The notes under the pieces are model-generated. The model saw nothing but the letters and a program-made list of their open reading frames with translations. It had not been told where the DNA came from and ran no database searches. A stretch of DNA of 64,000 nt from Caballeronia terrestris (GTDB taxonomy: Bacteria; Pseudomonadota; Gammaproteobacteria; Burkholderiales; Burkholderiaceae). Position numbers and translations under genes: made by a program. Location of the stretch: NCBI RefSeq assembly GCF_001544515.1, contig NZ_FCOL02000016.1, positions 62,001 through 126,000 on the forward strand, read 5' to 3'. This document shows, one piece after another, positions 17,214-31,041 of this stretch (position 1 is the first letter of the stretch; every line of letters starts with the position of its first letter).

Positions 17214-18932
17214 TCAGCCTGCCGCGTGCTCCACGACCATCTGCACCCTCGCCACGCCATTCCACGTATCGCTGACGAGCCGGTACGCCACCATCGCTCG
17301 CGCGGGCAGCGTATCGACGTGATTGAACCAGATCGCGTTGAAGCGCTGCCGCCCGCGCACGAGTTGTAGCTTCAGATGCTTGTCCTTCACCAAAGCCTGA
17401 GACGCCACGTCGAATTCGCCCGAAAACACCGGCGCCGGAAACCCTTGCCCCCAAACCGCCGCATCGATCAACTCTACGAATTGCGGTGTGAAATACGCGT
17501 CCTCGAGTTCGCCGTCCGTCTCCACGACGCGCGACAGCGCTTCGGCCGTCAGCCATTCACGGCCGATCTTCTCGAACGCCGCCGTGAAGCGCGGAATGTC
17601 GGCGGTGGCGATCGTGAGGCCCGCCGCCATCGCGTGGCCGCCGAACTTGACGATCATCCCCGGTTCGCGCTTCGAGATCAGATCGACCGCGTCGCGCAGA
17701 TGAAAACCAGGGATCGATCGCCCCGATCCCTTCGACAGCACGCCGCTTTCGTCGGCGTGCGCGAACGTGAACGACGGCCGGTGGAAGCGCTCCTTCAACC
17801 GCCCCGCGACGATCCCGATCACGCCCTGGTGCCAGTCGGGGTTGAAGAGCGTGAGGGTGGCGGAATCGGCGGGATCGATCGATTGCAGTTCGTCGAGCGC
17901 CTGCTGCTGCATGCCCGCTTCGATCTCGCGACGCTCGCGGTTGATCGAATCGAGCTGCTGCGCGAGTTCCCACGCGCGGCCGATGTCGTCGGTCGTCAGG
18001 CACTCGATGCCAAGCGACATGTCCGCGAGCCGTCCCGCCGCGTTCAGGCGCGGCCCGAGCGCGAAGCCCATGTCGAAGCCCGACGCCACGCGCGCGTCGC
18101 GGCCGGCTGCGCGAAAGAGCGCGGCGATGCCCGGCTGCATACGTCCCGCGCGAATCCGCTTGAGCCCCTGCGCGACCAGGATGCGATTGTTCGGATCGAG
18201 TCTGACGACGTCCGCGACCGTGCCGAGCGCGACGAGATCGAGGAGGCCGTCGAGACGTGGCTCGGGGTTTGCATCGGTGAAGGCGTTGCGGCGCCGCAGT
18301 TCGGCCCGCAGCGCAAGCAGCACGTAGAACATCACGCCGACGCCCGCGATGCATTTGCTCGGAAACGAGCAGCCCGGCTGGTTCGGATTGACGATCGCGC
18401 GCGCGGGCGGCAATTCGTCGCCGGGCAGGTGGTGATCGGTGACGAGCACGTCGATGCCGAGCGCGTTCGCCGCTTCCACGCCGTCGACGCTCGCGATGCC
18501 GTTGTCCACCGTGATCAGCAGTTCGGGCTTGCCGTTCGGGCGCCGCGCCGCCAGTTCGACGATTTCCGGCGTGAGGCCGTAGCCGTATTCGAAGCGGTTC
18601 GGCACGAGATAGTCGATTTGCGCGCCGAACATGCGCAGGCCACGCACGGCGACGGCGCAGGCGGTCGCGCCGTCGCAGTCGTAGTCGGCGACGACGAGCA
18701 TCCGGCGCTTCTGAGCGAGCGCATCGGCGAGGACGACGGCGGCCTCGTCGCAGCCTTTCAGTCCGACGGGCGCATGCAGTTTCTTCAGCTCGATCTCGAT
18801 CTCATCCGGCGACGACACGCCACGCGACGCGTAAAGCCGCGCGATCACCGGATGCAGGCCGTGGCGCATCAGCACTTCGGCATCGGCGGGGGAGGAGGCG
18901 CGGGTGACGATTCGAGTCATGCTGTCGTTCAT
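17214..18932 (-). CDS. recJ: Single-stranded-DNA-specific exonuclease RecJ
   Basis: This 572-aa 5'-3' exonuclease acts in recombination and mismatch repair. DHH-phosphoesterase motifs are visible: DYDCDG at 83-88, VDNGIAS near 142, TDHHLPGDE at 165-173, and GGHAMAAG in the DHHA1 region. The chosen start is the ATG at 18932, which overlaps the upstream gene's stop as ATGA; the open frame beyond it belongs to a shadow. prfB and lysS lie downstream on the same strand. Confidence 0.95.
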   Translation of the reverse strand: MNDSMTRIVTRASSPADAEVLMRHGLHPVIARLYASRGVSSPDEIEIELKKLHAPVGLKGCDEAAVVLADALAQKRRMLVVADYDCDGATACAVAVRGLRMFGAQIDYLVPNRFEYGYGLTPEIVELAARRPNGKPELLITVDNGIASVDGVEAANALGIDVLVTDHHLPGDELPPARAIVNPNQPGCSFPSKCIAGVGVMFYVLLALRAELRRRNAFTDANPEPRLDGLLDLVALGTVADVVRLDPNNRILVAQGLKRIRAGRMQPGIAALFRAAGRDARVASGFDMGFALGPRLNAAGRLADMSLGIECLTTDDIGRAWELAQQLDSINRERREIEAGMQQQALDELQSIDPADSATLTLFNPDWHQGVIGIVAGRLKERFHRPSFTFAHADESGVLSKGSGRSIPGFHLRDAVDLISKREPGMIVKFGGHAMAAGLTIATADIPRFTAAFEKIGREWLTAEALSRVVETDGELEDAYFTPQFVELIDAAVWGQGFPAPVFSGEFDVASQALVKDKHLKLQLVRGRQRFNAIWFNHVDTLPARAMVAYRLVSDTWNGVARVQMVVEHAAG

Positions 18933-20026
18933 TCGATGAAAAGTGCGGCGATCGGACGGCGGCGCCAGAATTTGCGCAAGGTGCCGCGCGTGACGGTGAG
19001 CGTGACGGAGCCGGTGTCGCTGCAAAGCGTCATGCGCAGCGTGCCGAGCGAGCCGTCGTTCAAGGCGGCGAGGGCGGGCGCGAACCAGTCGGCTTCGAGT
19101 TGCTGCAGCGAGGCGTTCCAGCGCGCCCAGTCCTGCTCGATGAAGGGCGCCGAAAACGGATCGAGTTCGATCAGTGTGCGGCCGGTGTCGCTGCTGCTCG
19201 ACGCCAGCGCCGCGAACGACGTCAGTGGAGGCTCCGGCGAAAGACCGGCCGCGAGCGCGACGCCGCGCGTCGCGGCGGCATCGGACATCACGCGGGCGAA
19301 CGGGCTCGTGACCGCGCGGTACGCGCCTTGTCCGTGCAGCCAGATGGAGTTGATCGCGGGCAGGCCGCGCGCCTCGCGCGACTCGTTTAGCGGATGCTCG
19401 AACCACGCCATCTGCACTTCATTCTGCAGCTTCATCCACGCGCGCGAGCGCTGGCCGGTCTTCGCCTCGTGCGGCAGCCAGATTTCGATGTTGCGCCCGC
19501 TCGCCCGCAGCGGCGACGCGCCCGTCAGCGTGCCGAGGCTCGCGCCGCTGACGTACCAGCGCGTCGCGCGCGGCGCCTGGACGTCGACGTCCAAATCTTC
19601 TATCAGCGGCTTCACGACCTGGAAAAGTGTGCGGGCTTCGTCGTCGGAGACTTCAAGCGTCGCCGGGTCGATGAGCACCAGATGATCATGCGCGATACGA
19701 ACGTGCACCGGCTCGATGCAGGCCCAGAGCGCATCGCCGGGCGTGCCGCCGTCGGCGAGGAGCATATAGGGCGCGAGCGGCGCTTCGTCCGCCGCAGTCC
19801 CCGCCGACGCGTTCGCCACGCCGAACTGGCGCGCGATCCAGCGCTCGTGCGGCAAAGTGCGCTGAAAATCCTCGCCAATCACACGCTCGTCGAGCGTCGC
19901 GCGGGCGAGCAGCTTTTCGAGGGCGGGCGTATCGAGGTTGTGCAGCGCGGTCGCGGCGTCCGCGGCCGCGGGGAGCGCGAACGGGAGCAGGAGGTGGAGG
20001 TCGTGAACGGGCATGATGGTGCGCAT
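18929..20026 (-). CDS. RpfE-type conserved protein upstream of recJ
   Basis: This cytoplasmic 365-aa protein resembles the proteins annotated as RpfE-type regulatory proteins (or, less safely, as phosphoglycerate-mutase-like) next to recJ in Xanthomonas and Burkholderia. Visible landmarks are the N-terminal LHLLLPFALP, a central MQ-rich helix (MKLQNEVQMAWFEHPLN) and the strongly conserved-looking INSIWLHGQGAY. No metal-binding or catalytic set of a phosphoglycerate mutase is complete, so an enzymatic role should not be assumed. Its stop overlaps the recJ start by four bases, so translation is probably coupled. The start is uncertain between 20026 and 20014. Confidence 0.75.
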   Translation of the reverse strand: MRTIMPVHDLHLLLPFALPAAADAATALHNLDTPALEKLLARATLDERVIGEDFQRTLPHERWIARQFGVANASAGTAADEAPLAPYMLLADGGTPGDALWACIEPVHVRIAHDHLVLIDPATLEVSDDEARTLFQVVKPLIEDLDVDVQAPRATRWYVSGASLGTLTGASPLRASGRNIEIWLPHEAKTGQRSRAWMKLQNEVQMAWFEHPLNESREARGLPAINSIWLHGQGAYRAVTSPFARVMSDAAATRGVALAAGLSPEPPLTSFAALASSSSDTGRTLIELDPFSAPFIEQDWARWNASLQQLEADWFAPALAALNDGSLGTLRMTLCSDTGSVTLTVTRGTLRKFWRRRPIAALFIE

Positions 20027-20226
20027 TGTAGGGCAAACCGATGGGGTTCCCCGGTACGCGCGCCGCGCGTTCCGGCCGCGACCGCGTAACGGGCCGCACC
20101 GCGTTTGTATGGCAAACTTCGCGGTTGACCGGTAAGAAGAATAGCGTCCGGCGCGCCCAGCCTCACGTATATAGAGCGGCGTCAGACCGCGCGACGCAAC
20201 ATCGAAGAAACGACACAAGGACTCGC

Positions 20227-21480
20227 TTGAAACTACCCTACGAATGGCAGATCGGCTGGCGCTACACCCGCGCCGGCAAACGCACGACAGGCAACGGCTT
20301 CATCTCGTTCATCGCGCTCGTGTCGATGGCGGGCATCGCGCTCGGCGTCGCGGCGCTGATCGTGGTGCTGTCGGTCATGAACGGCTTCCAGAAGGAAGTC
20401 CGCGACCGCATGCTGTCCGTGCTCTCACACGTCGAGATTTTTTCGCCGACCGGCTCGATGCCCAACTGGCAGCTCACCGCGCAGGAAGCGCGCCGCAATC
20501 CGGAAGTGATCGGAGCCGCGCCCTACGTCGAAGCGCAGGCGCTCCTGACGCGCCAGGGCGCGGTGAGCGGCGTCGCGCTGCGCGGCGTGGAGCCGTCGCT
20601 CGAGCCGCAGGTGTCGGACATCGGCAAGGAAATGCGCGCGGGATCGCTCGCGAGCCTCGTGCCGGGCGAATTCGACATCGTGCTCGGCGCCGATCTCGCG
20701 ACCAACCTCGGCGTCACCACCGGCGACAAGATCACGCTCGTCGCGCCCGAAGGCACCATCACGCCGGCCGGCATGTTGCCGCGGCTCAAGCAGTTCACGG
20801 TTGTCGGCGTGTTCGAATCGGGGCACTACGAGTACGACTCGACGCTCGCGCTCATCTCGATCAAGGACGCACAGGCGCTGTTCCGCCTGCCCGCGCCGAC
20901 CGGCGTGCGCCTGAAGCTCAAAGACATGCAGCGCGCGCCCGAAGTCGCGCATCAACTGGCGCGCACGCTCTCCGGCGATCTCTATATCCGCGACTGGACG
21001 CAGCAGAACAAGACCTGGTTCTCCGCCGTGCAGATCGAAAAGCGCATGATGTTCATCATCCTCACGCTGATCATCGCGGTGGCGGCGTTCAATCTCGTGT
21101 CGTCGCTCGTGATGACCGTGACCGACAAACAGGCCGACATCGCGATCCTGCGCACGCTCGGCGCGCAGCCCGGCTCGATCATGAAGATCTTCGTGGTGCA
21201 GGGCGTGACGATCGGCTTCATCGGCACGGCGCTCGGCGTGACGCTCGGCTGTCTCATCGCGTGGAGCATTCCGTGGCTCGTGCCGATGATCGAGCACATG
21301 ATCGGCGTGCAGTTCCTGCCGCCTTCGGTGTATTTCATCAGCGAGTTGCCGTCGGAGCTCGTCCCCGCTGATGTCGCGAAGATCGGCATCATCGCGTTTG
21401 TGTTGTCGTCGCTCGCGACGCTCTATCCGAGCTGGCGCGGCGCGAAGGTTCGTCCGGCGGAGGCACTGCGGTATGAGTGA
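20227..21480 (+). CDS. lolC: Lipoprotein-releasing ABC transporter permease (LolC/LolE/LolF type)
   Basis: This 417-aa inner-membrane protein extracts mature lipoproteins from the inner membrane and hands them to LolA. It has one N-terminal transmembrane helix (about residues 25-50), a large periplasmic domain (about 55-265) and three C-terminal helices (about 275-300, 320-350, 380-400). The start is a TTG at 20227 with an AAGGA site 6 bases before it, giving the family N-terminus [17 protein letters not shown]; the longer frame reads upstream sequence without a good site. Only one permease gene is present beside lolD, so it may act as a homodimer (LolF-like). It overlaps lolD by 8 bases. Confidence 0.93.
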   Translation: MKLPYEWQIGWRYTRAGKRTTGNGFISFIALVSMAGIALGVAALIVVLSVMNGFQKEVRDRMLSVLSHVEIFSPTGSMPNWQLTAQEARRNPEVIGAAPYVEAQALLTRQGAVSGVALRGVEPSLEPQVSDIGKEMRAGSLASLVPGEFDIVLGADLATNLGVTTGDKITLVAPEGTITPAGMLPRLKQFTVVGVFESGHYEYDSTLALISIKDAQALFRLPAPTGVRLKLKDMQRAPEVAHQLARTLSGDLYIRDWTQQNKTWFSAVQIEKRMMFIILTLIIAVAAFNLVSSLVMTVTDKQADIAILRTLGAQPGSIMKIFVVQGVTIGFIGTALGVTLGCLIAWSIPWLVPMIEHMIGVQFLPPSVYFISELPSELVPADVAKIGIIAFVLSSLATLYPSWRGAKVRPAEALRYE

Positions 21481-22180
21481 TGTGAATAAGGACGTCGTGC
21501 TGGAGGCATCGTCGATTTCGAAGACGTTCGTGCAGGGCGGCTTCAACGTACAGGTGCTCGACAACGCGCAGTTGCAGGTGTTTCGCGGCGAGAAGCTCGC
21601 GATCGTCGGGGCGTCGGGCTCGGGCAAGAGCACGCTGCTGCACGTGCTCGGCGGTCTCGACGAACCGAGCGCCGGGCGCGTGTCGCTGCTCGGCAAGCCG
21701 TTCACCGACCTGAAGGAGCGCGAGCGCAACGACCTGCGCAATCGCGCGCTCGGCTTCGTGTATCAGTTCCACCATCTGCTCGCGGAATTCACGGCGCTCG
21801 ACAACGTCGCGATGCCGCTGCGCATTCGCCGCCTGTCGGAGGACGAGGCGCGCCGCGAGGCGATGCAGATGCTGGAGCGCGTCGGCATCGGGCATCGGGC
21901 GAAGCATCGGCCGGGCGAGTTGTCCGGCGGCGAGCGGCAGCGCGTGGCGATCGCGCGGGCGCTCGTGACGCGTCCGGCGTGCGTGCTCGCCGACGAGCCC
22001 ACCGGCAACCTCGACGGCGGCACGGCGGACACGGTGTTCAACCTGATGCTGGAACTGTCGCAGACGCTAGAGACGAGCTTCGTGATCGTCACGCACGATC
22101 CCGATCTCGCGGCGCGTTGCGACCGCATCATGCGACTGCGCGACGGCGTGCTGCACGAAGAGCCGCCGGTACCGGTGTAA
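21473..22180 (+). CDS. lolD: Lipoprotein-releasing ABC ATPase LolD
   Basis: This 235-aa ATP-binding subunit powers lipoprotein release with the permease just upstream. Walker A is GASGSGKST (46-54), the Q-loop is [10 protein letters not shown], the signature LSGGERQR starts near 150, Walker B is [10 protein letters not shown] near 170-179, and the switch histidine is in VTHD. The ATG at 21473 lies inside the end of the permease gene, indicating translational coupling. Confidence 0.96.
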   Translation: MSDVNKDVVLEASSISKTFVQGGFNVQVLDNAQLQVFRGEKLAIVGASGSGKSTLLHVLGGLDEPSAGRVSLLGKPFTDLKERERNDLRNRALGFVYQFHHLLAEFTALDNVAMPLRIRRLSEDEARREAMQMLERVGIGHRAKHRPGELSGGERQRVAIARALVTRPACVLADEPTGNLDGGTADTVFNLMLELSQTLETSFVIVTHDPDLAARCDRIMRLRDGVLHEEPPVPV

Positions 22181-22184
22181 AGCC

Positions 22185-22973
22185 ATGTGGATCGATACGC
22201 ACTGTCACCTCGATGCCTCCGAATTCGACGCAGACCGCGACGACGTCGCGGACTCGGCGCTGCGGGCGGGCGTGACGCGTATCGTGATTCCGGGCGTCGA
22301 GCGCGCGAACTTTGCGACGGTGCGCGAGCTCGCGCATCGTATCGACGGCGGCGCGTACGCGCTCGGCATCCATCCGCTTTTCACGCCGCGCGCGGAAAAC
22401 GACGATCTACGCGTGCTGCGCGACGAAATCGCAGCGAGTCTGGACGATCCGCGGTTCGTGGGTATCGGCGAAATCGGGCTGGATTATTTCGTGCCCGGCC
22501 TCGACGACGCCCGTCAGCAATTCTTCTACAACGAGCAACTCAAACTCGCGCGCGAATTCGACTTGCCCGTGATCTGCCACGTGCGCAAATCGCAGGACAA
22601 AGTGCTCAAAGGGCTGCGCGTCAATGGCGTGCGGACCGGTATCGCGCACGCGTTCAACGGCAGTTTCCAGCAGGCCGAGGCGTTCATCGCGCAAGGCATG
22701 CATCTCGGCTTCGGCGGGAACCTCACGTTCGAGCGCGCGCGGCAGATTCGCCGGCTCGCCGAGCAATTGCCGCTCGGGGCGATCGTCCTCGAAACCGATG
22801 CGCCCGATATCGCGCCTTCGTGGTGCTACAAGGGACGCAACGCGCCGGACCAGGTCGCGGGCATCGCGAAGGTGCTGGCCGAGTTGCGTGGCATCGACGA
22901 AGCGGTGCTTTCAGTAGGCACAACGGCTAACGCGCACGCCGCGCTCCCCCGGCTCGGGCTTCTCTCCTCATAA
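22185..22973 (+). CDS. TatD-family metal-dependent hydrolase / DNase
   Basis: This 262-aa TIM-barrel metalloenzyme is close to TatD/YcfH. Metal ligands are visible in DTHCHLD (4-10), GEIGLDYF (glutamate near 92), ICHVRKS (histidine near 128), the HAFNGS histidine near 153, and ETDAPD (aspartate near 205). The family has 3'-5' exonuclease or D-aminoacyl-tRNA-deacylase-like activities. It starts 4 bases after the lolD stop, so it is probably cotranscribed. Confidence 0.9.
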   Translation: MWIDTHCHLDASEFDADRDDVADSALRAGVTRIVIPGVERANFATVRELAHRIDGGAYALGIHPLFTPRAENDDLRVLRDEIAASLDDPRFVGIGEIGLDYFVPGLDDARQQFFYNEQLKLAREFDLPVICHVRKSQDKVLKGLRVNGVRTGIAHAFNGSFQQAEAFIAQGMHLGFGGNLTFERARQIRRLAEQLPLGAIVLETDAPDIAPSWCYKGRNAPDQVAGIAKVLAELRGIDEAVLSVGTTANAHAALPRLGLLSS

Positions 22974-22988
22974 TCGTTTGCGTGTCGA

Positions 22989-25523
22989 ATGCGGGCATCG
23001 GATGAAGTGGTCATCCGGTGTGGATGCGCTCGCCGTTTCGTGAGGGGCGCGTGTGTGCGTGGGGTTTTGCTTGGCTTCGCGGCGGGCGTCTGGTGTTTGC
23101 AGCAGCAGGCCGTGTTGCCGGGATGGGGCTTTGTCGCTTTGTGCGCGTTGTTTTGCGGAGCTTGCGCTTGCTTCAAATGCCGCCGCGTGGCGCTGATCGT
23201 TGTGGCGTTTGCGTTCGGTTTTGCATACGCCGCGCTGCGTGCCGAAGTGCGTCTGCAAGACCAACTGCCGTCGGCGTACGAAGGACGCACGATCGAAGTC
23301 GCGGGGTACGTGCGCGGCCTGCCGTCCATCGACGCCGACGGCACGCGCTTTCTCTTCGAAGTCGAATCGAACGATGCGCGGTTGCGAAATTTTCCGCGCG
23401 TCGTGCGTTTGTCGTGGCTGGTAGTTGAAGGTGAGGCGCCGCCGCCCGCGCTGTGGGCCGGACAGCGCTGGTCGCTCGACGTGCGATTGAAACGCGCGCA
23501 CGGCAACGCGAACTTCGGCGCACGCGACGCGGAAGCTGCGCTGCTCGCCCGCGATATCCGTGCGACGGGCTATGTGACGCGCGCACATCGACTGCCGCGC
23601 GATGTGATCGGAATCGCGCTCGCGATCGACCGGCTGCGGGCGCATCTGCGTGATCGTATCGAACGCGTTCTTGGGGACGCTGCACATCGCGGCATCGTCG
23701 TGGCGCTCGCAGTGGGCGCGCAGCACGGCGTCAGCGATAGCGACTGGACGCTCATGCGCGCCACCGGCACGAGCCATCTCGTGGCGATATCGGGGCTGCA
23801 TATCGGCTTCGTCGCGGGGCTGGCGGCGCTATCGATCGGATTTGCGTGGCGGCGTCTGCGATGGCGCGGCACGCCGTTGCCTTTGTACGTATCCGCGCAG
23901 AAGCTGGCGGCGGCGGGCGCGGCGGCGTTCGCCGCGTTCTACGCGGGCCTCGCGGGTTTCAACGTGCCGGCGCAGCGCTCGCTGTGGATGCTGGGCTTTG
24001 TCGCGATCGCGTGGGTGACGGGGCGGCGGGTGGCGTCGTCGCTGGTGCTGGCGTGGGCGCTCGCGCTCGTGCTGCTCGCCGATCCGTGGGCGGTAACGGC
24101 AGCGGGGTTCTGGCTGTCGTTCTGCGCGGTCGCGGCGATTCTTTACGCGATGGCGGCGCATGGCCGGCGCGCGTCGAAGCGGCGCGATGACGGCGAGGAA
24201 GCGTCCACCGATACATACGAAGCGCAGCAGCGGGCGGGCGAGGGGCTGGCGACGGGGCGTCGTGGGCAGCATTTCTTTGCCGGGTGGCGCCGGTTGGGCT
24301 ATGGCTTGCGACGGACCATCGCGTCGAGCACGCGCGTCCAGTACGCCGTGACGGTCGCGCTCGCGCCGCTCACCGTCTATTGGTTCTCGCAGATCCCGCT
24401 GATCGGTCCGCTCGCGAACGCTGTCGCGATTCCCTGGGTCAGCCTCTTCGTCACGCCCGCGGTGCTTGCGGGCGTGCTGCTGCCCGCGCCGCTCGATGCC
24501 TTCGCCTATCGCCTCGCGCACCATCTGCTCACGATCATGTGCGATGCCCTCACCTGGCTCGCTGGCCCAGCGTGGGCGCTCTGGCGGCTGCCGCAGCCCG
24601 GCGCGTTCGCACTGATCGCGGCGGCGATAGGCGTGGCATGGGCGCTCGCGCCACGCGGTTGGCCGATGCGTTTCGCCGCACCGCTCACGTGGCTGCCATT
24701 GCTGCTGCCCGCGCCGCACGCGCCGCCGCCGGGCGCGTTTCGCCTGACCGCGCTCGACATCGGCCAGGGCTCGTCGATCGTCGTCGAGACCGCGCGCCAC
24801 GCCTTGCTCTTCGATGCCGGCCCCGGTCCCGAATCGACGCATGCCGGCGAGCGTATCGTCGTGCCGTATCTTTTCGCGGACGGCCTGCCGGCGATCGATA
24901 CGCTTGTCATCAGCCACTCTGATTCGGATCACGCGGGCGGCGCACCGGCCGTATTGCAGGCGATCGACGTGCGCCAACTGCTGGCATCGCTGCCGCCGCA
25001 GGACGCGCTGTGGCAAGCGGCGAACGAGCGCGGGGCGGAGACGCTGCGCTGCGCGGCGGGCCAGCACTGGACGTGGGACGGTGTGGAATTCGCGATTCTT
25101 TGGCCTGACCCCGCGCCTCTCGCAGGCAAGCCGAACGGGCAGTCCTGCGTGCTGAAGGTGACGAGCGCGGCGGGCCGCTCGGCGCTCCTCGCCGCCGACA
25201 TCGAAAGCGACGTCGAGCGCACGCTGCTCAAGCGCGAAGCCAAAGCATTGCGCGCCGACGTCCTGCTGGTGCCTCATCACGGTAGCAAGACGTCGTCGAC
25301 CGAGCCTTTCCTCGACTCTGTCGAGCCGCTCGTCGCGGTATTTCAGGTAGGCTATCGCAACCGTTTTCATCACCCGCATCCGACCGTCTTCGAGCGCTAT
25401 CGGCTGCGCGCGATCGAGCTCTCGCAGAGCGACGACGACGGCGCTGTACGTATCGAAGTGTCATCGACGATCTCGCTCGAACGTTATCGGCAGACGCATG
25501 CGCGGTATTGGATGGGGCGGTGA
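22989..25523 (+). CDS. comEC: DNA internalisation protein ComEC/Rec2
   Basis: This 844-aa inner-membrane channel carries single-stranded DNA into the cytoplasm during natural transformation. It has an N-terminal hydrophobic block, a DUF4131 OB-like domain (about 55-190), the Competence domain with many transmembrane helices (about 225-560, including GTSHLVAISGLHIG), and a C-terminal MBL-like domain (about 590-800) with the SHSDSDHAGG motif and LLVPHHGSKTSS. A charged insert (about 395-430, RRASKRRDDGEEAST) interrupts the transmembrane block. The exact start is uncertain. Intact, so uptake is possible if a pilus apparatus exists elsewhere. Confidence 0.92.
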   Translation: MRASDEVVIRCGCARRFVRGACVRGVLLGFAAGVWCLQQQAVLPGWGFVALCALFCGACACFKCRRVALIVVAFAFGFAYAALRAEVRLQDQLPSAYEGRTIEVAGYVRGLPSIDADGTRFLFEVESNDARLRNFPRVVRLSWLVVEGEAPPPALWAGQRWSLDVRLKRAHGNANFGARDAEAALLARDIRATGYVTRAHRLPRDVIGIALAIDRLRAHLRDRIERVLGDAAHRGIVVALAVGAQHGVSDSDWTLMRATGTSHLVAISGLHIGFVAGLAALSIGFAWRRLRWRGTPLPLYVSAQKLAAAGAAAFAAFYAGLAGFNVPAQRSLWMLGFVAIAWVTGRRVASSLVLAWALALVLLADPWAVTAAGFWLSFCAVAAILYAMAAHGRRASKRRDDGEEASTDTYEAQQRAGEGLATGRRGQHFFAGWRRLGYGLRRTIASSTRVQYAVTVALAPLTVYWFSQIPLIGPLANAVAIPWVSLFVTPAVLAGVLLPAPLDAFAYRLAHHLLTIMCDALTWLAGPAWALWRLPQPGAFALIAAAIGVAWALAPRGWPMRFAAPLTWLPLLLPAPHAPPPGAFRLTALDIGQGSSIVVETARHALLFDAGPGPESTHAGERIVVPYLFADGLPAIDTLVISHSDSDHAGGAPAVLQAIDVRQLLASLPPQDALWQAANERGAETLRCAAGQHWTWDGVEFAILWPDPAPLAGKPNGQSCVLKVTSAAGRSALLAADIESDVERTLLKREAKALRADVLLVPHHGSKTSSTEPFLDSVEPLVAVFQVGYRNRFHHPHPTVFERYRLRAIELSQSDDDGAVRIEVSSTISLERYRQTHARYWMGR

Positions 25524-25556
25524 CGCAGTGATTCGCACAGAACCAAAAAGCAACTT

Positions 25557-25695
25557 CGTTGCATGGAACGAGAGCAAGCGCTGACTCTCGCCTGCTACAA
25601 ATGCGTTGCATGGGACGAGAGGAAGCGCATGGGATCAGAGCAAGCGCTAAAGCGCTAACTCCGATCGACAGCGCCAACTCTGATCGACAAAGGGA
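25557..25695. repeat. Cluster of short degenerate direct repeats
   Basis: Two 25-base units (25557-25581 and 25604-25628, starting CGTTGCATGG and ending AAGCGC) match at 23 positions. A third partial copy is at about 25626-25646 (GAGCAAGCGC end). The AGCGCTAAAGCGCTAA palindromic stretch (about 25642-25657) follows, then two copies of a GATCGACA-containing unit (25663-25670 and 25682-25689). They fill the gap between comEC and the hydrolase gene, ending at its ribosome-binding site. They look like decayed dispersed intergenic repeats, not a CRISPR. Confidence 0.65.
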
Positions 25696-25706
25696 GGCCA
25701 CACCGC

Positions 25707-26534
25707 TTGAAAGACATCATCCACTTCTCCCACGCGAACGGCTTCCCCGCCTCGACGTATCGCACGATCTTCGCCGAACTCGCCGACGATTACGAGATCC
25801 GTTCCGTCGAGCGCTTCGGCCACGATCCGCGCTATCCGGTCACGCGCGACTGGCCGCATCTCGTCGACGAGTTGCTCGACGATATCGCGAGCCACCATCG
25901 CGACGAGGAACGCCCGAAGGTGTGGCTCGTCGGCCATTCGCTCGGCGGGTATCTTTCGCTGATGGCGGCGATGAAGCGCCCGCAGTGGGTGAAGGGCGTC
26001 GTGATGCTCGATTCGCCGGTGATCGGGGGATGGCGCAGCAGTCTCTTGCGCGTGTCGCAATTCACGGGTCTCGACGAGCGTCTTTCCCCCGCCGCCGCGA
26101 CCAGAAAACGTCGTACGCACTGGGCGAGCCGCGACGAAGCCTGGCGCCACTTTCACTCGAAGCCCGCGTTCGCGCGCTGGGACGAGCGCATGCTTTCGGA
26201 TTACATCGACTACGCGATTCCGCAGACGGGCGCGAACGGCGCGCGCTCGCTCGCCTTCGAGCGCGAAGTCGAATATCTCGTCTATCGCACGCTGCCGCAT
26301 ACGATCGGCGCGCGCCTCTCGCGCCGCGCGCACGGCAGGCAAGTGCCCGTCGGCTTCATCGCGGGGACGCAATCGAAGGAAGTACGGCAAGTGGGGCTGG
26401 GACTCACGCGACGCATCACGGGCGAGCATTTCGAGTGGATCGAGGGCAGCCATCTGTACCCGATGGAACGCCCGATCGACACCGCGCGCGCAGTGCAACG
26501 GATGCTTAACGCGCTGTCGGGCGAAGCCGCGTGA
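25707..26534 (+). CDS. Alpha/beta hydrolase
   Basis: This 275-aa alpha/beta-hydrolase-fold protein opens with IIHFSHANGFPASTY (oxyanion HANG motif) and has the nucleophile elbow GHSLGG near residue 77, with a late histidine in EGSHLYPMERP. The start is a TTG at 25707 backed by an AAAGGGAGG site 9 bases upstream; no ATG is available. Substrate unknown. The gene follows comEC after the repeat cluster and precedes pyrG, which has its own -10 element. Confidence 0.85.
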   Translation: MKDIIHFSHANGFPASTYRTIFAELADDYEIRSVERFGHDPRYPVTRDWPHLVDELLDDIASHHRDEERPKVWLVGHSLGGYLSLMAAMKRPQWVKGVVMLDSPVIGGWRSSLLRVSQFTGLDERLSPAAATRKRRTHWASRDEAWRHFHSKPAFARWDERMLSDYIDYAIPQTGANGARSLAFEREVEYLVYRTLPHTIGARLSRRAHGRQVPVGFIAGTQSKEVRQVGLGLTRRITGEHFEWIEGSHLYPMERPIDTARAVQRMLNALSGEAA

Positions 26535-26542
26535 CGCGCTGA

Positions 26543-29184
<2,642 letters not shown>

Positions 29185-29265
29185 CGCATTCATCGCGGAC
29201 GCCGGCAAGCCGTCCGCATCACAACAAGCGCCGCACGAGCGGCGCGTCGAGTGGGGGAGAACGAA

Positions 29266-29553
29266 GTGGCGAAGGGTTACATCATCGCGAACGTGGAAGT
29301 AACGAACCCCGATCAATACGCCCAGTACCGGCCGCTGTCGAGCGTGGCCGTTGAAGCGCACGGCGGCACGTTCATCGTGCGCGGCGGCCAGAGCGAAACG
29401 CTCGAAGGCGCGTTCAATTCGCGCACGGTCGTCATTGAATTTCCTTCTTTCCAGGCAGCGCAGACGTTTTATCATTCGGCCGAATACGAAGCCGCGCGGC
29501 ATGCGCGCGCGGGCGCGGCGCAAATGAACCTGATGGTGGTCGAGGGAGTCTGA
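29266..29553 (+). CDS. DUF1330 domain protein
   Basis: This 95-aa small dimeric alpha/beta-barrel-like protein has the DUF1330 signature (AKGYIIANVEVTNPDQYAQY start, VVIEFPSFQAAQTFYHSAEY middle). I chose the GTG at 29266, with a GGGAGA site 7 bases before it, over the GTG at 29251. It lies between kdsA and eno in the same direction. Function unknown; no catalytic residues are certain. Confidence 0.85.
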   Translation: MAKGYIIANVEVTNPDQYAQYRPLSSVAVEAHGGTFIVRGGQSETLEGAFNSRTVVIEFPSFQAAQTFYHSAEYEAARHARAGAAQMNLMVVEGV

Positions 29554-29608
29554 TCGGTTCGGCTGGTTTTTACGGCCAAATCCGGATCGTTTCCTTCGAA
29601 TATCTTAA

Positions 29609-30952
<1,344 letters not shown>

Positions 30953-30991
30953 AGCTTTATCCGAATTGGACGTTAGTTAATTTTTCAGCCC

Positions 30992-31026
30992 GCCGCCCTC
31001 GCGTTTTCCGACGCCGGGCGGCGCTT
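30992..31026 (+). terminator. Possible weak terminator between eno and ftsB
   Basis: A 7-bp GC stem (30992-30998 with 31016-31022) has a 17-base loop and a short, interrupted T stretch. At best partial; ftsB starts 20 bases later. Confidence 0.35.
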
Positions 31027-31041
31027 CTTTCGGCTCTATCA

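Noticed and set aside
17120..17556. Extension of the prfB frame upstream to a 513-aa protein
   Set aside because: The first part is Arg-rich shadow sequence; the true N-terminus is in another frame and joined by the programmed frameshift.
17376..19685. A 769-aa open frame on the plus strand opposite recJ
   Set aside because: It is antisense to the secure recJ and RpfE-type genes, has the Arg-rich shadow composition and no family match.
25557..25695. CRISPR array
   Set aside because: Units are imperfect, unevenly spaced and without spacers of constant length, and no cas genes are near.
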